Below, one piece after another: positions 1 to 7,082 of a stretch of DNA of 12,431 bases. A model generated the notes under the pieces. The model did no database searches and had not been told where the DNA came from. It saw nothing but the letters and a program-made list of their open reading frames with translations. This stretch comes from Bacilli bacterium. Its GTDB lineage: Bacteria; Bacillota_I; Bacilli_A; RF39; UBA660. The stretch lies in contig JAFPMR010000214.1 of the NCBI GenBank assembly GCA_017411235.1, forward strand, positions 1 to 12,431, read 5' to 3'. Each line of letters starts with the position of its first letter. Positions within the stretch are counted from its first letter, which is position 1. Made by a program: the position numbers and the translations under genes.

Positions 1-782
1 ATTTCACGTAATCTATCTTTTCTAAAGTTAAAAGCCATAATAGCATCATTATCTTCTAAAGGACATTTATTTATAATACCTGGTATTACGAATTCATCAA
101 ATACACCATTATTATAGTTTTCTTCAATTAATTCTTTATAAGATTTATAAACAGGTGCTTCACCATAAACGATAGCATCATAACTCTTCTTTAATCTATC
201 AAAGTTATTATCTCTATCCATTCCATAGTATCTACCAGAGATAGTAGCAATTGTTCCAATTCCTACTTCATCTATTTTTGCTTGTAGTTGATCTAGGTAA
301 GTTAGAGCACTTTTTTCATAGGTATCTCTACCATCTAAGCAAATATCAAAGTAAACATTTTTTACTTCTTTTTCTTTTAAGATATCTAAAATTGATAATA
401 AGTGATTAATGTGTGAGTGTACTCCACCATCACTTAATAAACCAAAGATATGAAGATTAGAATTATTCTTTTTAACATGATCAATTATTTTATTAAATTC
501 TTCATTATTATTAAATTCTTTGGATTCTAAAGAAGCTGTTATTGCTTCTAGAGGTTGCAAGGCAACTCTTCCGGAACCTAGATTCATATGTCCTACTTCA
601 CTTGTTCCCATTTGACCTTCAGGTAAACCTACGGCTTTTCCTGAAGCTTGTAAGATTGAGTGTGGATATTTATTCATTAACATATCTAATGTTGGATGAT
701 TAGCATTTTTGAATGCATTACCATCAGAAGATTCTCTTATTCCACATCCATCTAATATACATAAAACTAAAGGTTTAGTCAT
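1..782 (-). CDS. gpmI: 2,3-bisphosphoglycerate-independent phosphoglycerate mutase, N-terminal half (cut by window edge)
   Basis: This enzyme interconverts 3-phosphoglycerate and 2-phosphoglycerate in cytoplasmic glycolysis, using two metal ions (Mn or similar) and a phosphoserine intermediate. About 260 residues are visible of the usual ~510; the reading frame is still open at base 1. Residues seen: metal-binding D11 in LDGCG (most family members have DGWG), the catalytic serine S61 in GQMGTSEVGHMN, the metal/substrate segment SDGGVHSH with H122, the DGRDT motif at 150-154, and GRYYGMDRD. The ATG at 780-782 follows GAAAGAG at good distance. A terminator separates it from the upstream CobW-type gene, so it is probably transcribed on its own. 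Family assignment is essentially certain. The W-to-C change in the first motif is a minor oddity. Confidence 0.96.
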   Translation of the reverse strand, partial: MTKPLVLCILDGCGIRESSDGNAFKNANHPTLDMLMNKYPHSILQASGKAVGLPEGQMGTSEVGHMNLGSGRVALQPLEAITASLESKEFNNNEEFNKIIDHVKKNNSNLHIFGLLSDGGVHSHINHLLSILDILKEKEVKNVYFDICLDGRDTYEKSALTYLDQLQAKIDEVGIGTIATISGRYYGMDRDNNFDRLKKSYDAIVYGEAPVYKSYKELIEENYNNGVFDEFVIPGIINKCPLEDNDAIMAFNFRKDRLRE

Positions 783-809
783 TTAATATCATCTCTTTCT
801 ACATATAGT

Positions 810-818
810 ATTTTATCA
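810..818 (-). promoter_or_regulatory. extended -10 promoter for gpmI
   Basis: On the minus strand this reads TGATAAAAT, that is TG-N-TAAAAT, about 28 nt before the gpmI start codon. No convincing -35 lies 16-18 nt upstream, so the extended -10 would carry recognition. It follows directly after the terminator of the preceding gene. Confidence 0.45.
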
Positions 819-825
819 TAAAAGC

Positions 826-859
826 AAATAAAAAGAACTAGATTTTATCTAGTTCTTTT
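826..859 (-). terminator. intrinsic terminator of the CobW-type gene
   Basis: A perfect 13-bp inverted repeat (AAAAGAACTAGAT with ATCTAGTTCTTTT, loop of 3) spans 831-859. On the minus strand it is followed by a T-run. The TAG stop of the CobW-type gene (838-840) lies inside the stem. Confidence 0.9.
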
Positions 860-2037
860 GTTATTTCTTCTTTGTCTATTCCTTGACCAATGAATACTAG
901 TTTAACCATTCTATCTCCGTAGAATTCATCCCAGTCTCTTTGTAAGTCTGGATTGGCTTCTAGGATTTGTCTTTGTAGTTTAGGTTCTGCTGTTGCTAAC
1001 CATGGTCCGGCTTCAGTTAAATCTTTTAAAGTACCAGCTTGTTCAAACATGTATGACATATCTTTATCATCACTAAAGTATACAAGTCCTTTTACTCTAA
1101 TTATTTTCTTAGGCCATGGTTTACCAATGTAATCAACAAACTTAAATCTATCAAATGGTTCTCTTCTATAGTATACGAATGTATTGATACCATATTCTTC
1201 TACTTCCCCAGATTCATCATGATCATGATGGTGATGATGATGTTCATGTTCATGTTCTTCATGATCATCATCTTCATCTATTTCATGTTCTTCTACATCT
1301 TTATCTAATTCTGCATACCAACCAGAAGATGTAGCAGCTTTTTCAAAATCAAATTTATGAGTATCTACTACTGTATTTAGATTTACTTTTGAATAGTTTG
1401 TTTCAATGATATCGGCATTAGGTTGTAATGCTCTTATGACATCTTTTACTGCTTTTAATTGTTCTTTTGTTACTTCATCTACTTTATTTAAGATAATAGT
1501 GTCACAGAATTCGATTTGTTGAATTATTAAGTTTTCGATATCTTCTTCTTCGATATGATCATTTAATAAGTTTCTTCCGTTAGTAAATTCGTCTGCTAAT
1601 CTTTTAGCATCTACTACTGATACTACTGAATCTAAATAACATAGTTTAGGCATGTTGTATTGAACATAAGCATCTTCCATGGCACAAATTGTTTGAGCTA
1701 TAGGAATTGGTTCACAGATACCAGATGCTTCTATTACGATGTAATCAAATTTATTAGCATCGATTATTTCATTTATTTGTTCTATTAAGTCTCCTTTTAG
1801 AGTACAACAAATACAACCATTTTGTAATGGTATTAGTGATTCATCTTTAGCACCTACAATACCACCTTTTTCAATTAAGTTGGCATCAATGTTTACTTCA
1901 CCAATGTCATTTACTATTACAGCAAATTTTTTGCCTTCTTGGTTATTTAAGATATGATTTAATAATGTTGTTTTACCACTACCTAGATAACCAGTTAATA
2001 CTGTTATAGGTAGACTTCTTTTAGGTATTTGTTTCAT
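838..2037 (-). CDS. CobW/COG0523 family G3E GTPase, probable zinc metallochaperone with His-rich loop
   Basis: 399 residues. This family of GTPases inserts or traffics metal ions; members with a His-rich loop are linked to zinc supply (YciC/ZagA, Zng1 type). Seen here: Walker A GYLGSGKTT at 16-24, the metal-binding CXCC motif GCICC at 74-78, EASGICEP at 103-110, the guanine-specificity motif NKVD at 184-187, an acidic/His stretch at 248-275 with eleven histidines including six in a row, and a CobW_C-like domain from about 284 to the end. The longest frame begins at a TTG (2052) that lies in the ribosome site; the ATG at 2037 follows GCGAGGTAATATT, so it is chosen. It has its own promoter and terminator. 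Zinc is inferred from the His-rich loop; cobalt or nickel is possible. No classical Zur box was recognised upstream. Confidence 0.93.
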   Translation of the reverse strand: MKQIPKRSLPITVLTGYLGSGKTTLLNHILNNQEGKKFAVIVNDIGEVNIDANLIEKGGIVGAKDESLIPLQNGCICCTLKGDLIEQINEIIDANKFDYIVIEASGICEPIPIAQTICAMEDAYVQYNMPKLCYLDSVVSVVDAKRLADEFTNGRNLLNDHIEEEDIENLIIQQIEFCDTIILNKVDEVTKEQLKAVKDVIRALQPNADIIETNYSKVNLNTVVDTHKFDFEKAATSSGWYAELDKDVEEHEIDEDDDHEEHEHEHHHHHHDHDESGEVEEYGINTFVYYRREPFDRFKFVDYIGKPWPKKIIRVKGLVYFSDDKDMSYMFEQAGTLKDLTEAGPWLATAEPKLQRQILEANPDLQRDWDEFYGDRMVKLVFIGQGIDKEEITKELDKI

Positions 2038-2061
2038 AATATTACCTCGCAATCTCTTAGT

Positions 2062-2089
2062 ATTATATTCTTTTTTTATAAATTATCAA
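2062..2089 (-). promoter_or_regulatory. sigma-A-type promoter of the CobW-type gene
   Basis: Minus strand: TTGATA (2084-2089), 16-nt spacer, TATAAT (2062-2067). The expected start of RNA is about 2055, leaving a leader of under 20 nt that holds the ribosome site GAGGT (2045-2049). Confidence 0.75.
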
Positions 2090-2090
2090 T

Positions 2091-2115
2091 AAAAAAGGAT
2101 TTTTAAATCCTTTTT
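2091..2115 (-). terminator. intrinsic terminator of the membrane-protein gene
   Basis: Stem AAAAAGGATTT / AAATCCTTTTT (2092-2115) with a short AT loop, followed on the minus strand by T's. The first bases of the TAA stop (2114-2116) are part of the stem. Confidence 0.85.
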
Positions 2116-3322
2116 ATCCTTCACTTACTTCTTGTTCTATTTTCTCGATATATTTAAAGGCATATTCTTCACCTTTTTTAGAGAACGTTATTTTATATTT
2201 AGAGAAGTCTTTATAGTTTGTTGAATCAATAGCAAATTTAGTAAATTCTTCTGCTGTATAATCATTATATTTATCTGTTAATTTATGGTCTTTATAAACT
2301 GTATATGTTCCATCAGGATTCTTTTTATAAGTTGCTATAGCTGTATAGACATAATAGTCATCACCTTTAGTTGTTACTTTAAAGACGAATTGATTAATTG
2401 AATTATTTAATTCACCACTAGCACAATAAGGGTTTAAATAATACTTTTTATATTTTTCGTTATAAACGATTAATGGGCATGTTGTATTAATACTTTTATT
2501 TTGTAATGTTTCACCATAAATCATTTTATATGTTGTTTCTATTTTTATTGAATCAATAACTCTAAAGTCTTTTATAGGATCATTATATTCTTTGTTATTA
2601 GCTATATCTGGGAAGACTTCATTGAATTCGTTTTTGTCTGTTAATTCACCATAGGCTTTTTCAATTGTTAATGCTCCCATAACTATTGATTGTAATTTAT
2701 CGTTTTCTGATAAGTCTTCAAATTTAGTATTGTTACCAAAGATTGGACTTATTAAGTTACTGAAGTCTACACCAATGTTTCCAACATAGTATGCTTTTAA
2801 ACTTAGTTCTGTTACTAGTTTAGCATCTGTTACTACTCCTTCTTCTGGTTCTTTTTCTGGAGTAGGATCTTCAGGTTTTTCTTCTGGTTGTTCTTCTTCT
2901 ACTTTTTCTTTAGCAGGAATTAGATTATCTAGGAATTTAATGTGAATATAACCTTTGTCATTAGCTATAATAAGGCACAAGAAAACAATAATAAGAAATT
3001 CAAGAAGTGCAAATACAGGGACCTTCTTTTTCTTATTAGGAGTTTGATTATACATATTGTTATTTCCATAACCAAATTGATTAGTATTTAAGTCGTTACT
3101 AAAATCATATAGGTTTCCACCCATATTATTATTCATCATAGGTTGTTCTTGCATCATTGGTTGTTGTTCCATCATAGGTTGTTGTGGCATTTGTTGCATT
3201 GGATCATTCATAGGAGGCATTTGTTGCATTGGATCTTGCATAGGAGGCATTTGGTTATAGTTGTTGAAATTATTGTTAGGATAACCATTATAGTTATTGT
3301 AACCATTATTATCGTAGTTCAC
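2114..3322 (-). CDS. unknown single-pass membrane protein with N/Q/P/M-rich cytoplasmic tail and E/P-rich linker
   Basis: Not recognised as a named family. With the GTG start at 3322 it has 402 residues. Layout (numbering from this start): residues 1-96 are low-complexity (Asn/Tyr/Gly first, then PPMxDPMQQM and QQPMM repeats); KKKK at about 97-100; one hydrophobic segment at ~101-120; a Glu/Pro-rich spacer at ~137-163; then a ~240-residue folded-looking domain rich in Tyr, Asn and Lys. Lysines before the helix predict N-inside, with the large C-terminal domain outside. Two cysteines in that domain (in NTTCPLIV and NPYCASG) could form a disulfide. The start choice rests on AGGGAG eight bases before GTG 3322; the farther GTG at 3331 overlaps that site. 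It has its own promoter and terminator. Function cannot be assigned; the tail may bind partners or self-associate. Confidence 0.85.
   Translation of the reverse strand: MNYDNNGYNNYNGYPNNNFNNYNQMPPMQDPMQQMPPMNDPMQQMPQQPMMEQQPMMQEQPMMNNNMGGNLYDFSNDLNTNQFGYGNNNMYNQTPNKKKKVPVFALLEFLIIVFLCLIIANDKGYIHIKFLDNLIPAKEKVEEEQPEEKPEDPTPEKEPEEGVVTDAKLVTELSLKAYYVGNIGVDFSNLISPIFGNNTKFEDLSENDKLQSIVMGALTIEKAYGELTDKNEFNEVFPDIANNKEYNDPIKDFRVIDSIKIETTYKMIYGETLQNKSINTTCPLIVYNEKYKKYYLNPYCASGELNNSINQFVFKVTTKGDDYYVYTAIATYKKNPDGTYTVYKDHKLTDKYNDYTAEEFTKFAIDSTNYKDFSKYKITFSKKGEEYAFKYIEKIEQEVSEG
3186..3245. repeat. two tandem 30-bp coding repeats
   Basis: Two 30-bp units lie head to tail (3186-3215 and 3216-3245), differing by two bases; the beginning of a third follows at 3246. 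They encode the PPM(Q/N)DPMQQM decapeptide of the membrane protein's cytoplasmic tail. The copy number could change by slippage. Confidence 0.9.
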
Positions 3323-3347
3323 ACTATTCACTCCCTATTATGTATTA

Positions 3348-3356
3348 ATTATATCA
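3348..3356 (-). promoter_or_regulatory. extended -10 promoter of the membrane-protein gene
   Basis: Minus strand TGATATAAT (TG-N-perfect TATAAT). There is no good -35. It sits directly downstream of the T-run of the acyltransferase terminator and about 26 nt before the GTG start. Confidence 0.55.
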
Positions 3357-3357
3357 C

Positions 3358-3386
3358 AAAAAAAAAGAATTAAAAGGTTAATTCTT
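3358..3386 (-). terminator. intrinsic terminator of the lipid operon
   Basis: Perfect 9-bp stem AAGAATTAA / TTAATTCTT (3365-3386, loop AAGG) followed on the minus strand by nine T's. The TAA stop of the last acyltransferase gene (3378-3380) is in the stem. Confidence 0.92.
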
Positions 3387-4055
3387 CTTTTTTTGGTCTT
3401 GGTTTCTTGAAGCTAATTCCTCTTCTAATGTACGATTTGTTGCCTTCAAGTTTTCTTTAAGTAGTCTGTTCATTTCTTTTTCTAGTTTGTCTTTATATTT
3501 ATCGTAATCATGTGATTCTACTTTGAATGGTTTACCAAAGCGTAACATTAGGTTTTTACTATGTTTAACATAGTCACCAGTTATTACTGCTGGAACAATT
3601 GTTGCTTCTGTTTTATAAGCCATTGAAATAGCGCCATATTTTAATGGTAAGAATACTTGGTCATATGTTTTGTTTCTAGTTCCTTCTGGGAAGATTCCAA
3701 TTGATCCACCATTTTTTAAAATATCTAGTGCTGTTTCAGTAGCTGAATCATCATGAATAGATCTATCTACTGGTATGCAACCAAACATTTTAAAGAACCA
3801 AGCATTATGTCCTTCTGGATATTGTTTATCAAAATATTCTTTTTTAGCCATATAGTGTAATACTCTTTTTGTAGACATAATAATAGGACATTGGTCCATT
3901 ACATGTTTATGATTACATGTAATTATTATTGGTCCTTTTTTAGGTATTACTTCTTTATTAACTATTTGAGGACGATAATGTAGTTTAAATATTAAACCTA
4001 GTATAGGAGAAAATATTTTGTATGGTAATTCACTGCCTAGTTTAATTTTTGTCAT
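3378..4055 (-). CDS. PlsC-like 1-acylglycerol-phosphate acyltransferase (third gene of lipid operon)
   Basis: 225 residues, the usual size for the PlsC/LPLAT family, which moves a fatty acyl group from ACP or CoA to lysophosphatidate or another lysolipid at the inner face of the membrane. Seen here: motif I NHKHVMD (H49, D54; the catalytic HX4D), CIPVDRS at 93-99, motif III FPEGTR at 122-127, and VPAVITG at 154-160. The C-terminus is Lys-rich. The ATG at 4055 lies inside the end of the ligase gene (14-base overlap), so its translation is probably coupled; GAGGG stands further back than usual. It is the second PlsC-like protein of the operon, and the two share motifs but differ in sequence, so they may have different acceptor specificity. 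Substrate is not readable from sequence. Confidence 0.92.
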   Translation of the reverse strand: MTKIKLGSELPYKIFSPILGLIFKLHYRPQIVNKEVIPKKGPIIITCNHKHVMDQCPIIMSTKRVLHYMAKKEYFDKQYPEGHNAWFFKMFGCIPVDRSIHDDSATETALDILKNGGSIGIFPEGTRNKTYDQVFLPLKYGAISMAYKTEATIVPAVITGDYVKHSKNLMLRFGKPFKVESHDYDKYKDKLEKEMNRLLKENLKATNRTLEEELASRNQDQKKKN

Positions 4056-5820
4056 GTTTTTCTTTTGCCCTCTTTTCCATATTTTCTTCTTGTAGTTTTC
4101 TAAAGTCTACTTTACCAACAATAGTTTTTGGTAGAGACTTTCTAAATTCCCATTCTTTTGGAATAGCATATTTAGCTAGATTCTTTTCACATAAATCTAG
4201 TAGTTCTTTTCTTAATGCTGGTGTTTCTTTGTATCCTTGTTTTAAAGCAATGTAAGCTTTTCCTACTTCTACTTTATATGGATGTGGAACACCTATTACT
4301 GTAGCATCTAGAACGGCTTCATGTTGTTCTAGTACTTCTTCTATTTGAGATGGATAAACATTATATCCTGATGTTACTATCATACGTTTAATTCTTTGTT
4401 TGTATGAGAAGAAACCATCTTTATCCATTGAACCAATATCACCAGTATGTAACCATAAGTTACCATCTTTATGGTAACGTAGAGCATCGTTGGTTTCTTT
4501 TTCGTTGTTATAGTAACCTAACATTACAGATGGACCTGTAACAACGATTTCACCATCTTCACCTACTGGCATTTCTTCATCTGTTCCAGGTTTAACAATT
4601 TTTAAATAACTTCCTGGCCATGGAATACCAATTGTTCCAGGACGAGATGCGTAACGTAAGTCAACACATACGGCTGCTACTGCTTCTGTCATACCATAAC
4701 CTTGAATCATGTTAGTTTGAGCTCCATGTTCGTGTAAGAAGTCATTAATCTTTGTTACTCTTTGTTTATTTAAGGTATCTCCTCCACCAATTACATATTT
4801 TAATTGAGATAGAGATACTCCTTCCATTCTTTCATTTGTAGTTAAAGCTTCAAATAATGTAGGTACACCTAAAATAACTGTTGGTTTATGTTTTGTTAAT
4901 AGTTTATCAAATTCTGCTGCTTTAAATGTAGGAATAAGTACTACTTCAGCACCAACATAGAAAGCATCATTGATACCTACTTCTAAGCCTAAACCATGGA
5001 AGATAGGTAGAATACCTAAGATGATATCATCACTACATAAATCTGGATAAGCATGGGTTGCTTGTACTGTTGCAGCATTAAAGTTACCGTTTGATAAAAC
5101 GATTCCTTTTGGTGTACCAGTAGATCCTCCACTTTGTAAGATTACTGCTGGTGTATCACGATCTACTTCTGCTTCATAATCATCTTTTGTATAGTTTTTA
5201 CCATGTTCAATAAAGTCTTTCCATGGTTCAAACATTTTATTATCTTTGTATTTTGGATGTTCATATTTACGACCAGATGTGAAGTCATAACCTACTTTAT
5301 AAATAAATGGCATAGAGTCTTTAGCTGAGATTATTACTGTTTTATAAACATCTGTATCATTGATTATATTTTTTACTTTAGAATATGTTATATCCATAGC
5401 TACAAGCATTACTGATTTATAGTTTTGTAGAGCTTGTTTTACTTCGTTTTCAGATAGTAATGGGTGTAACATATTTGCTACAGCACCTAATTTATTTAAG
5501 CCATAGAAAGCAAATAATGCTTCTGGTACATTAGCAGATAAGATACTTACGATATCTCCTTTTCTAATGCCATGTGCTCTAAAGGCTTTAGCAGCTAGAT
5601 CTATTTGTTCATAGAATTCATCATATGTATAAGTATTTCCAAAGTAAGAAATAGCTGTTTTGTCATGCCATGCATCACTACGCATTCTATTTAGTTCTAA
5701 AATAGATACATTAGGTGGATTAATTTCCATATCTTTTTTTGAATAGTATTTTTTCCAAGGAGCTTTAGGTTTTTTCTTAAAGCCTAGGAATTTAAAGAAT
5801 TTCATGTCTAATATTCCCAT
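4042..5820 (-). CDS. AMP-forming acyl-CoA/acyl-ACP synthetase (fatty-acid activating ligase)
   Basis: 592 residues, ANL superfamily. These enzymes activate a carboxylate as acyl-AMP and pass it to CoA or a carrier protein. Seen here: P-loop A3 QSGGSTGTPKG at 229-239, A5 QGYGMTEA at 373-380, A7 HTGD at 458-461, the hinge region with KRMIVTSGYNVYPSQIEE at 478-495, and the catalytic lysine K570 in IVGKVD. The N-terminus is basic and amphipathic (FFKFLGFKKKPK), perhaps touching the membrane; there is no clear TM helix. Start ATG 5820 shares one base with the previous stop (TAATG) and follows GAGGAATCAATA. Flanking acyltransferases make a long-chain fatty acid the likely substrate. Whether the acceptor is CoA, ACP or a lysolipid cycle as in Aas cannot be told from sequence. 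Confidence 0.93.
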   Translation of the reverse strand: MGILDMKFFKFLGFKKKPKAPWKKYYSKKDMEINPPNVSILELNRMRSDAWHDKTAISYFGNTYTYDEFYEQIDLAAKAFRAHGIRKGDIVSILSANVPEALFAFYGLNKLGAVANMLHPLLSENEVKQALQNYKSVMLVAMDITYSKVKNIINDTDVYKTVIISAKDSMPFIYKVGYDFTSGRKYEHPKYKDNKMFEPWKDFIEHGKNYTKDDYEAEVDRDTPAVILQSGGSTGTPKGIVLSNGNFNAATVQATHAYPDLCSDDIILGILPIFHGLGLEVGINDAFYVGAEVVLIPTFKAAEFDKLLTKHKPTVILGVPTLFEALTTNERMEGVSLSQLKYVIGGGDTLNKQRVTKINDFLHEHGAQTNMIQGYGMTEAVAAVCVDLRYASRPGTIGIPWPGSYLKIVKPGTDEEMPVGEDGEIVVTGPSVMLGYYNNEKETNDALRYHKDGNLWLHTGDIGSMDKDGFFSYKQRIKRMIVTSGYNVYPSQIEEVLEQHEAVLDATVIGVPHPYKVEVGKAYIALKQGYKETPALRKELLDLCEKNLAKYAIPKEWEFRKSLPKTIVGKVDFRKLQEENMEKRAKEKHDKN

Positions 5821-6413
5821 TATTGATTCCTCAATTCTTGTAATTTATCACTAATTATTTTTTCTAGTTTTTTATTATCATTTGTTAGGTCTTCTTTTTT
5901 AGATACTTTTATTGGTTTTAAGAATTCTATTCTTAAGTCATTAGTACCAAATTTATATTTACCAGTGATAACAAATGGTACAATTGGTGTATTTGTTTCA
6001 GATGCCATCTTTACTGCCCCTATTTTGAAAGGCATGATGATGTCATCTGTTCTATTTATTGTACCTTCAGGAAATATTGCTATTGATTTATCCTCTTCTA
6101 AGGCATTTATAGCACTTTCTAAGGCATTTTTATCATGGATAGCTCTATTTACTGGAATAATACCCATTCCCCTAAAAATAAGCTTTTTAGCACCTTTTAG
6201 AAGTGAATCTTTAGCTAGGAAGTGTAATACTCTAAATGGTACTATTCCTACCATCATTACACTATCCATATCATTAGTATGATTTCCTGCTAGAACTACT
6301 CTACCAGTACGAGGAATATTCTCTATTCCTACTACTGTAGGATGATACCATAATTTAATAAATACTCTTATGATGGGTCTAGCTATAAAGCGATAAAAAA
6401 ATGGTTCTTTCAT
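5820..6413 (-). CDS. PlsC-like acyltransferase (first gene of lipid operon)
   Basis: 197 residues from ATG 6413, which is preceded by a perfect AGGAGG at six bases; the longer frame (6440) has no ribosome site. It belongs to the LPLAT/PlsC family. Seen here: NHTNDMD (H45, D50; HX4D), GIIPVNR at 84-90, FPEGT at 114-118 followed by INRT where most members have R-S/N, and VPFVITG at 145-151. The N-terminal ~22 residues are hydrophobic and basic, as expected for membrane-surface binding. It begins a three-gene operon with the ligase (1-base overlap) and the second acyltransferase. The role is probably acylation of a glycerolipid or lysolipid. The changed residue after FPEGT, which in PlsC contacts the acceptor phosphate, hints at a different acceptor from the other copy; that is inference. 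Confidence 0.9.
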   Translation of the reverse strand: MKEPFFYRFIARPIIRVFIKLWYHPTVVGIENIPRTGRVVLAGNHTNDMDSVMMVGIVPFRVLHFLAKDSLLKGAKKLIFRGMGIIPVNRAIHDKNALESAINALEEDKSIAIFPEGTINRTDDIIMPFKIGAVKMASETNTPIVPFVITGKYKFGTNDLRIEFLKPIKVSKKEDLTNDNKKLEKIISDKLQELRNQ

Positions 6414-6444
6414 TATAATCCTCCTGATATATAAGTTCATTATT

Positions 6445-6453
6445 ATTTTACCA
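6445..6453 (-). promoter_or_regulatory. extended -10 promoter of the lipid operon
   Basis: Minus strand TGGTAAAAT (TG-N-TAAAAT), about 32 nt before the start codon of the first acyltransferase. No -35 match; only an A/T tract lies upstream. Confidence 0.4.
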
Positions 6454-6466
6454 TTATTTTATAAAT

Positions 6467-6491
6467 AAAAAAAGATTGTTATTTAACAACC
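6467..6491 (-). terminator. intrinsic terminator of the 6479 gene
   Basis: Minus strand GGTTGTT-AAAT-AACAATC (6474-6491, one G·U pair) followed by seven T's. The TAA stop (6479-6481) lies within the hairpin. Confidence 0.88.
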
Positions 6492-7018
6492 TCTCTAGCT
6501 AAATCATATTTTTCATCTAAGGTTTTATTGTAACCTATAGCAATATCATCTTCTTTGATAATTAGAATGAACCACCAAGTTGTATCTTCTTTGATAGTTT
6601 TTGATTTATCAACATCTCTAATTACTCTTTTAGTTGGATGTAATTTCATAGAATAGATGTTTTCTTTATTGATTCCTTCACCAAAGTTTTCTAAGACATC
6701 TTCTTCAGTATAACCCATTTCTTCTAAGGCTTGATCTCCTTTTAGATATTCTAAGTTACCTTCGTAGTATTCATAGATATTTTTGTAATAAATAAAGGTA
6801 TTATCATTAAAGGTATATTTTTGATTGTTATATATCCAAGTATCTCCTAGTTCTTTTTCTTCTTGTTTTTCACTAGTTACTTCGATACTTTCTGTATTAT
6901 CTTTTATTGGTTTTTCTTTTTGCTTTAAACGATAGAAGGCGAAAGCATTAGCTCCTAGAAGAATGAATAATAGAACAAATTTTAGAATGAATAGTTTTTT
7001 ATTAACTGCTTTTTTCAT
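6479..7018 (-). CDS. unknown small membrane-anchored extracytoplasmic protein
   Basis: 179 residues, family not recognised. A Lys-rich start and hydrophobic helix at about 9-29 give a signal anchor without an evident cleavage site or lipobox. A Lys/Glu-rich spacer follows (30-58), then a compact domain rich in Tyr/Trp: WIYNNQKYTF (61-70), a second aromatic stretch with YYEG (about 77-87), MGYTEEDV (101-108), and WWFILIIKEDDIAIGY (148-163). This alternation of aromatic beta-like strands suggests a small beta-rich domain outside the cell. The ATG at 7018 follows AGAGGTGTC. It has its own extended -10 promoter and a terminator, so it is a single-gene unit between galE and the lipid operon. A role in the cell envelope is plausible from location only. 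Confidence 0.85.
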   Translation of the reverse strand: MKKAVNKKLFILKFVLLFILLGANAFAFYRLKQKEKPIKDNTESIEVTSEKQEEKELGDTWIYNNQKYTFNDNTFIYYKNIYEYYEGNLEYLKGDQALEEMGYTEEDVLENFGEGINKENIYSMKLHPTKRVIRDVDKSKTIKEDTTWWFILIIKEDDIAIGYNKTLDEKYDLAREVVK

Positions 7019-7040
7019 ATGACACCTCTATCCTTTTTAT

Positions 7041-7049
7041 ATATTATCA
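7041..7049 (-). promoter_or_regulatory. extended -10 promoter of the 6479 gene
   Basis: Minus strand TGATAATAT (TG-N-TAATAT), placed right after the galE terminator and about 23 nt before the start codon. No -35 is apparent. Confidence 0.45.
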
Positions 7050-7057
7050 TAAATAAT

Positions 7058-7082
7058 AAAAAAATCCATTAAATAAATGGAT
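7058..7082 (-). terminator. intrinsic terminator of galE
   Basis: Stem ATCCATT / AATGGAT (7064-7082, loop of 5) followed on the minus strand by seven T's. The TAA stop (7069-7071) lies in the hairpin. Confidence 0.88.

Noticed and set aside
1..782. gpmI as a broken gene
   Set aside because: The frame is open to the window edge with all expected motifs; it is cut by the window, not by mutation.
3186..3245. Short direct repeats considered as a CRISPR array
   Set aside because: Only two units, no spacers, and in frame with a coding repeat.
3143..3373. Plus-strand frame rich in His, Leu and Trp
   Set aside because: It is the antisense shadow of the PPMxDPMQQM repeats of the membrane protein; no ribosome site.
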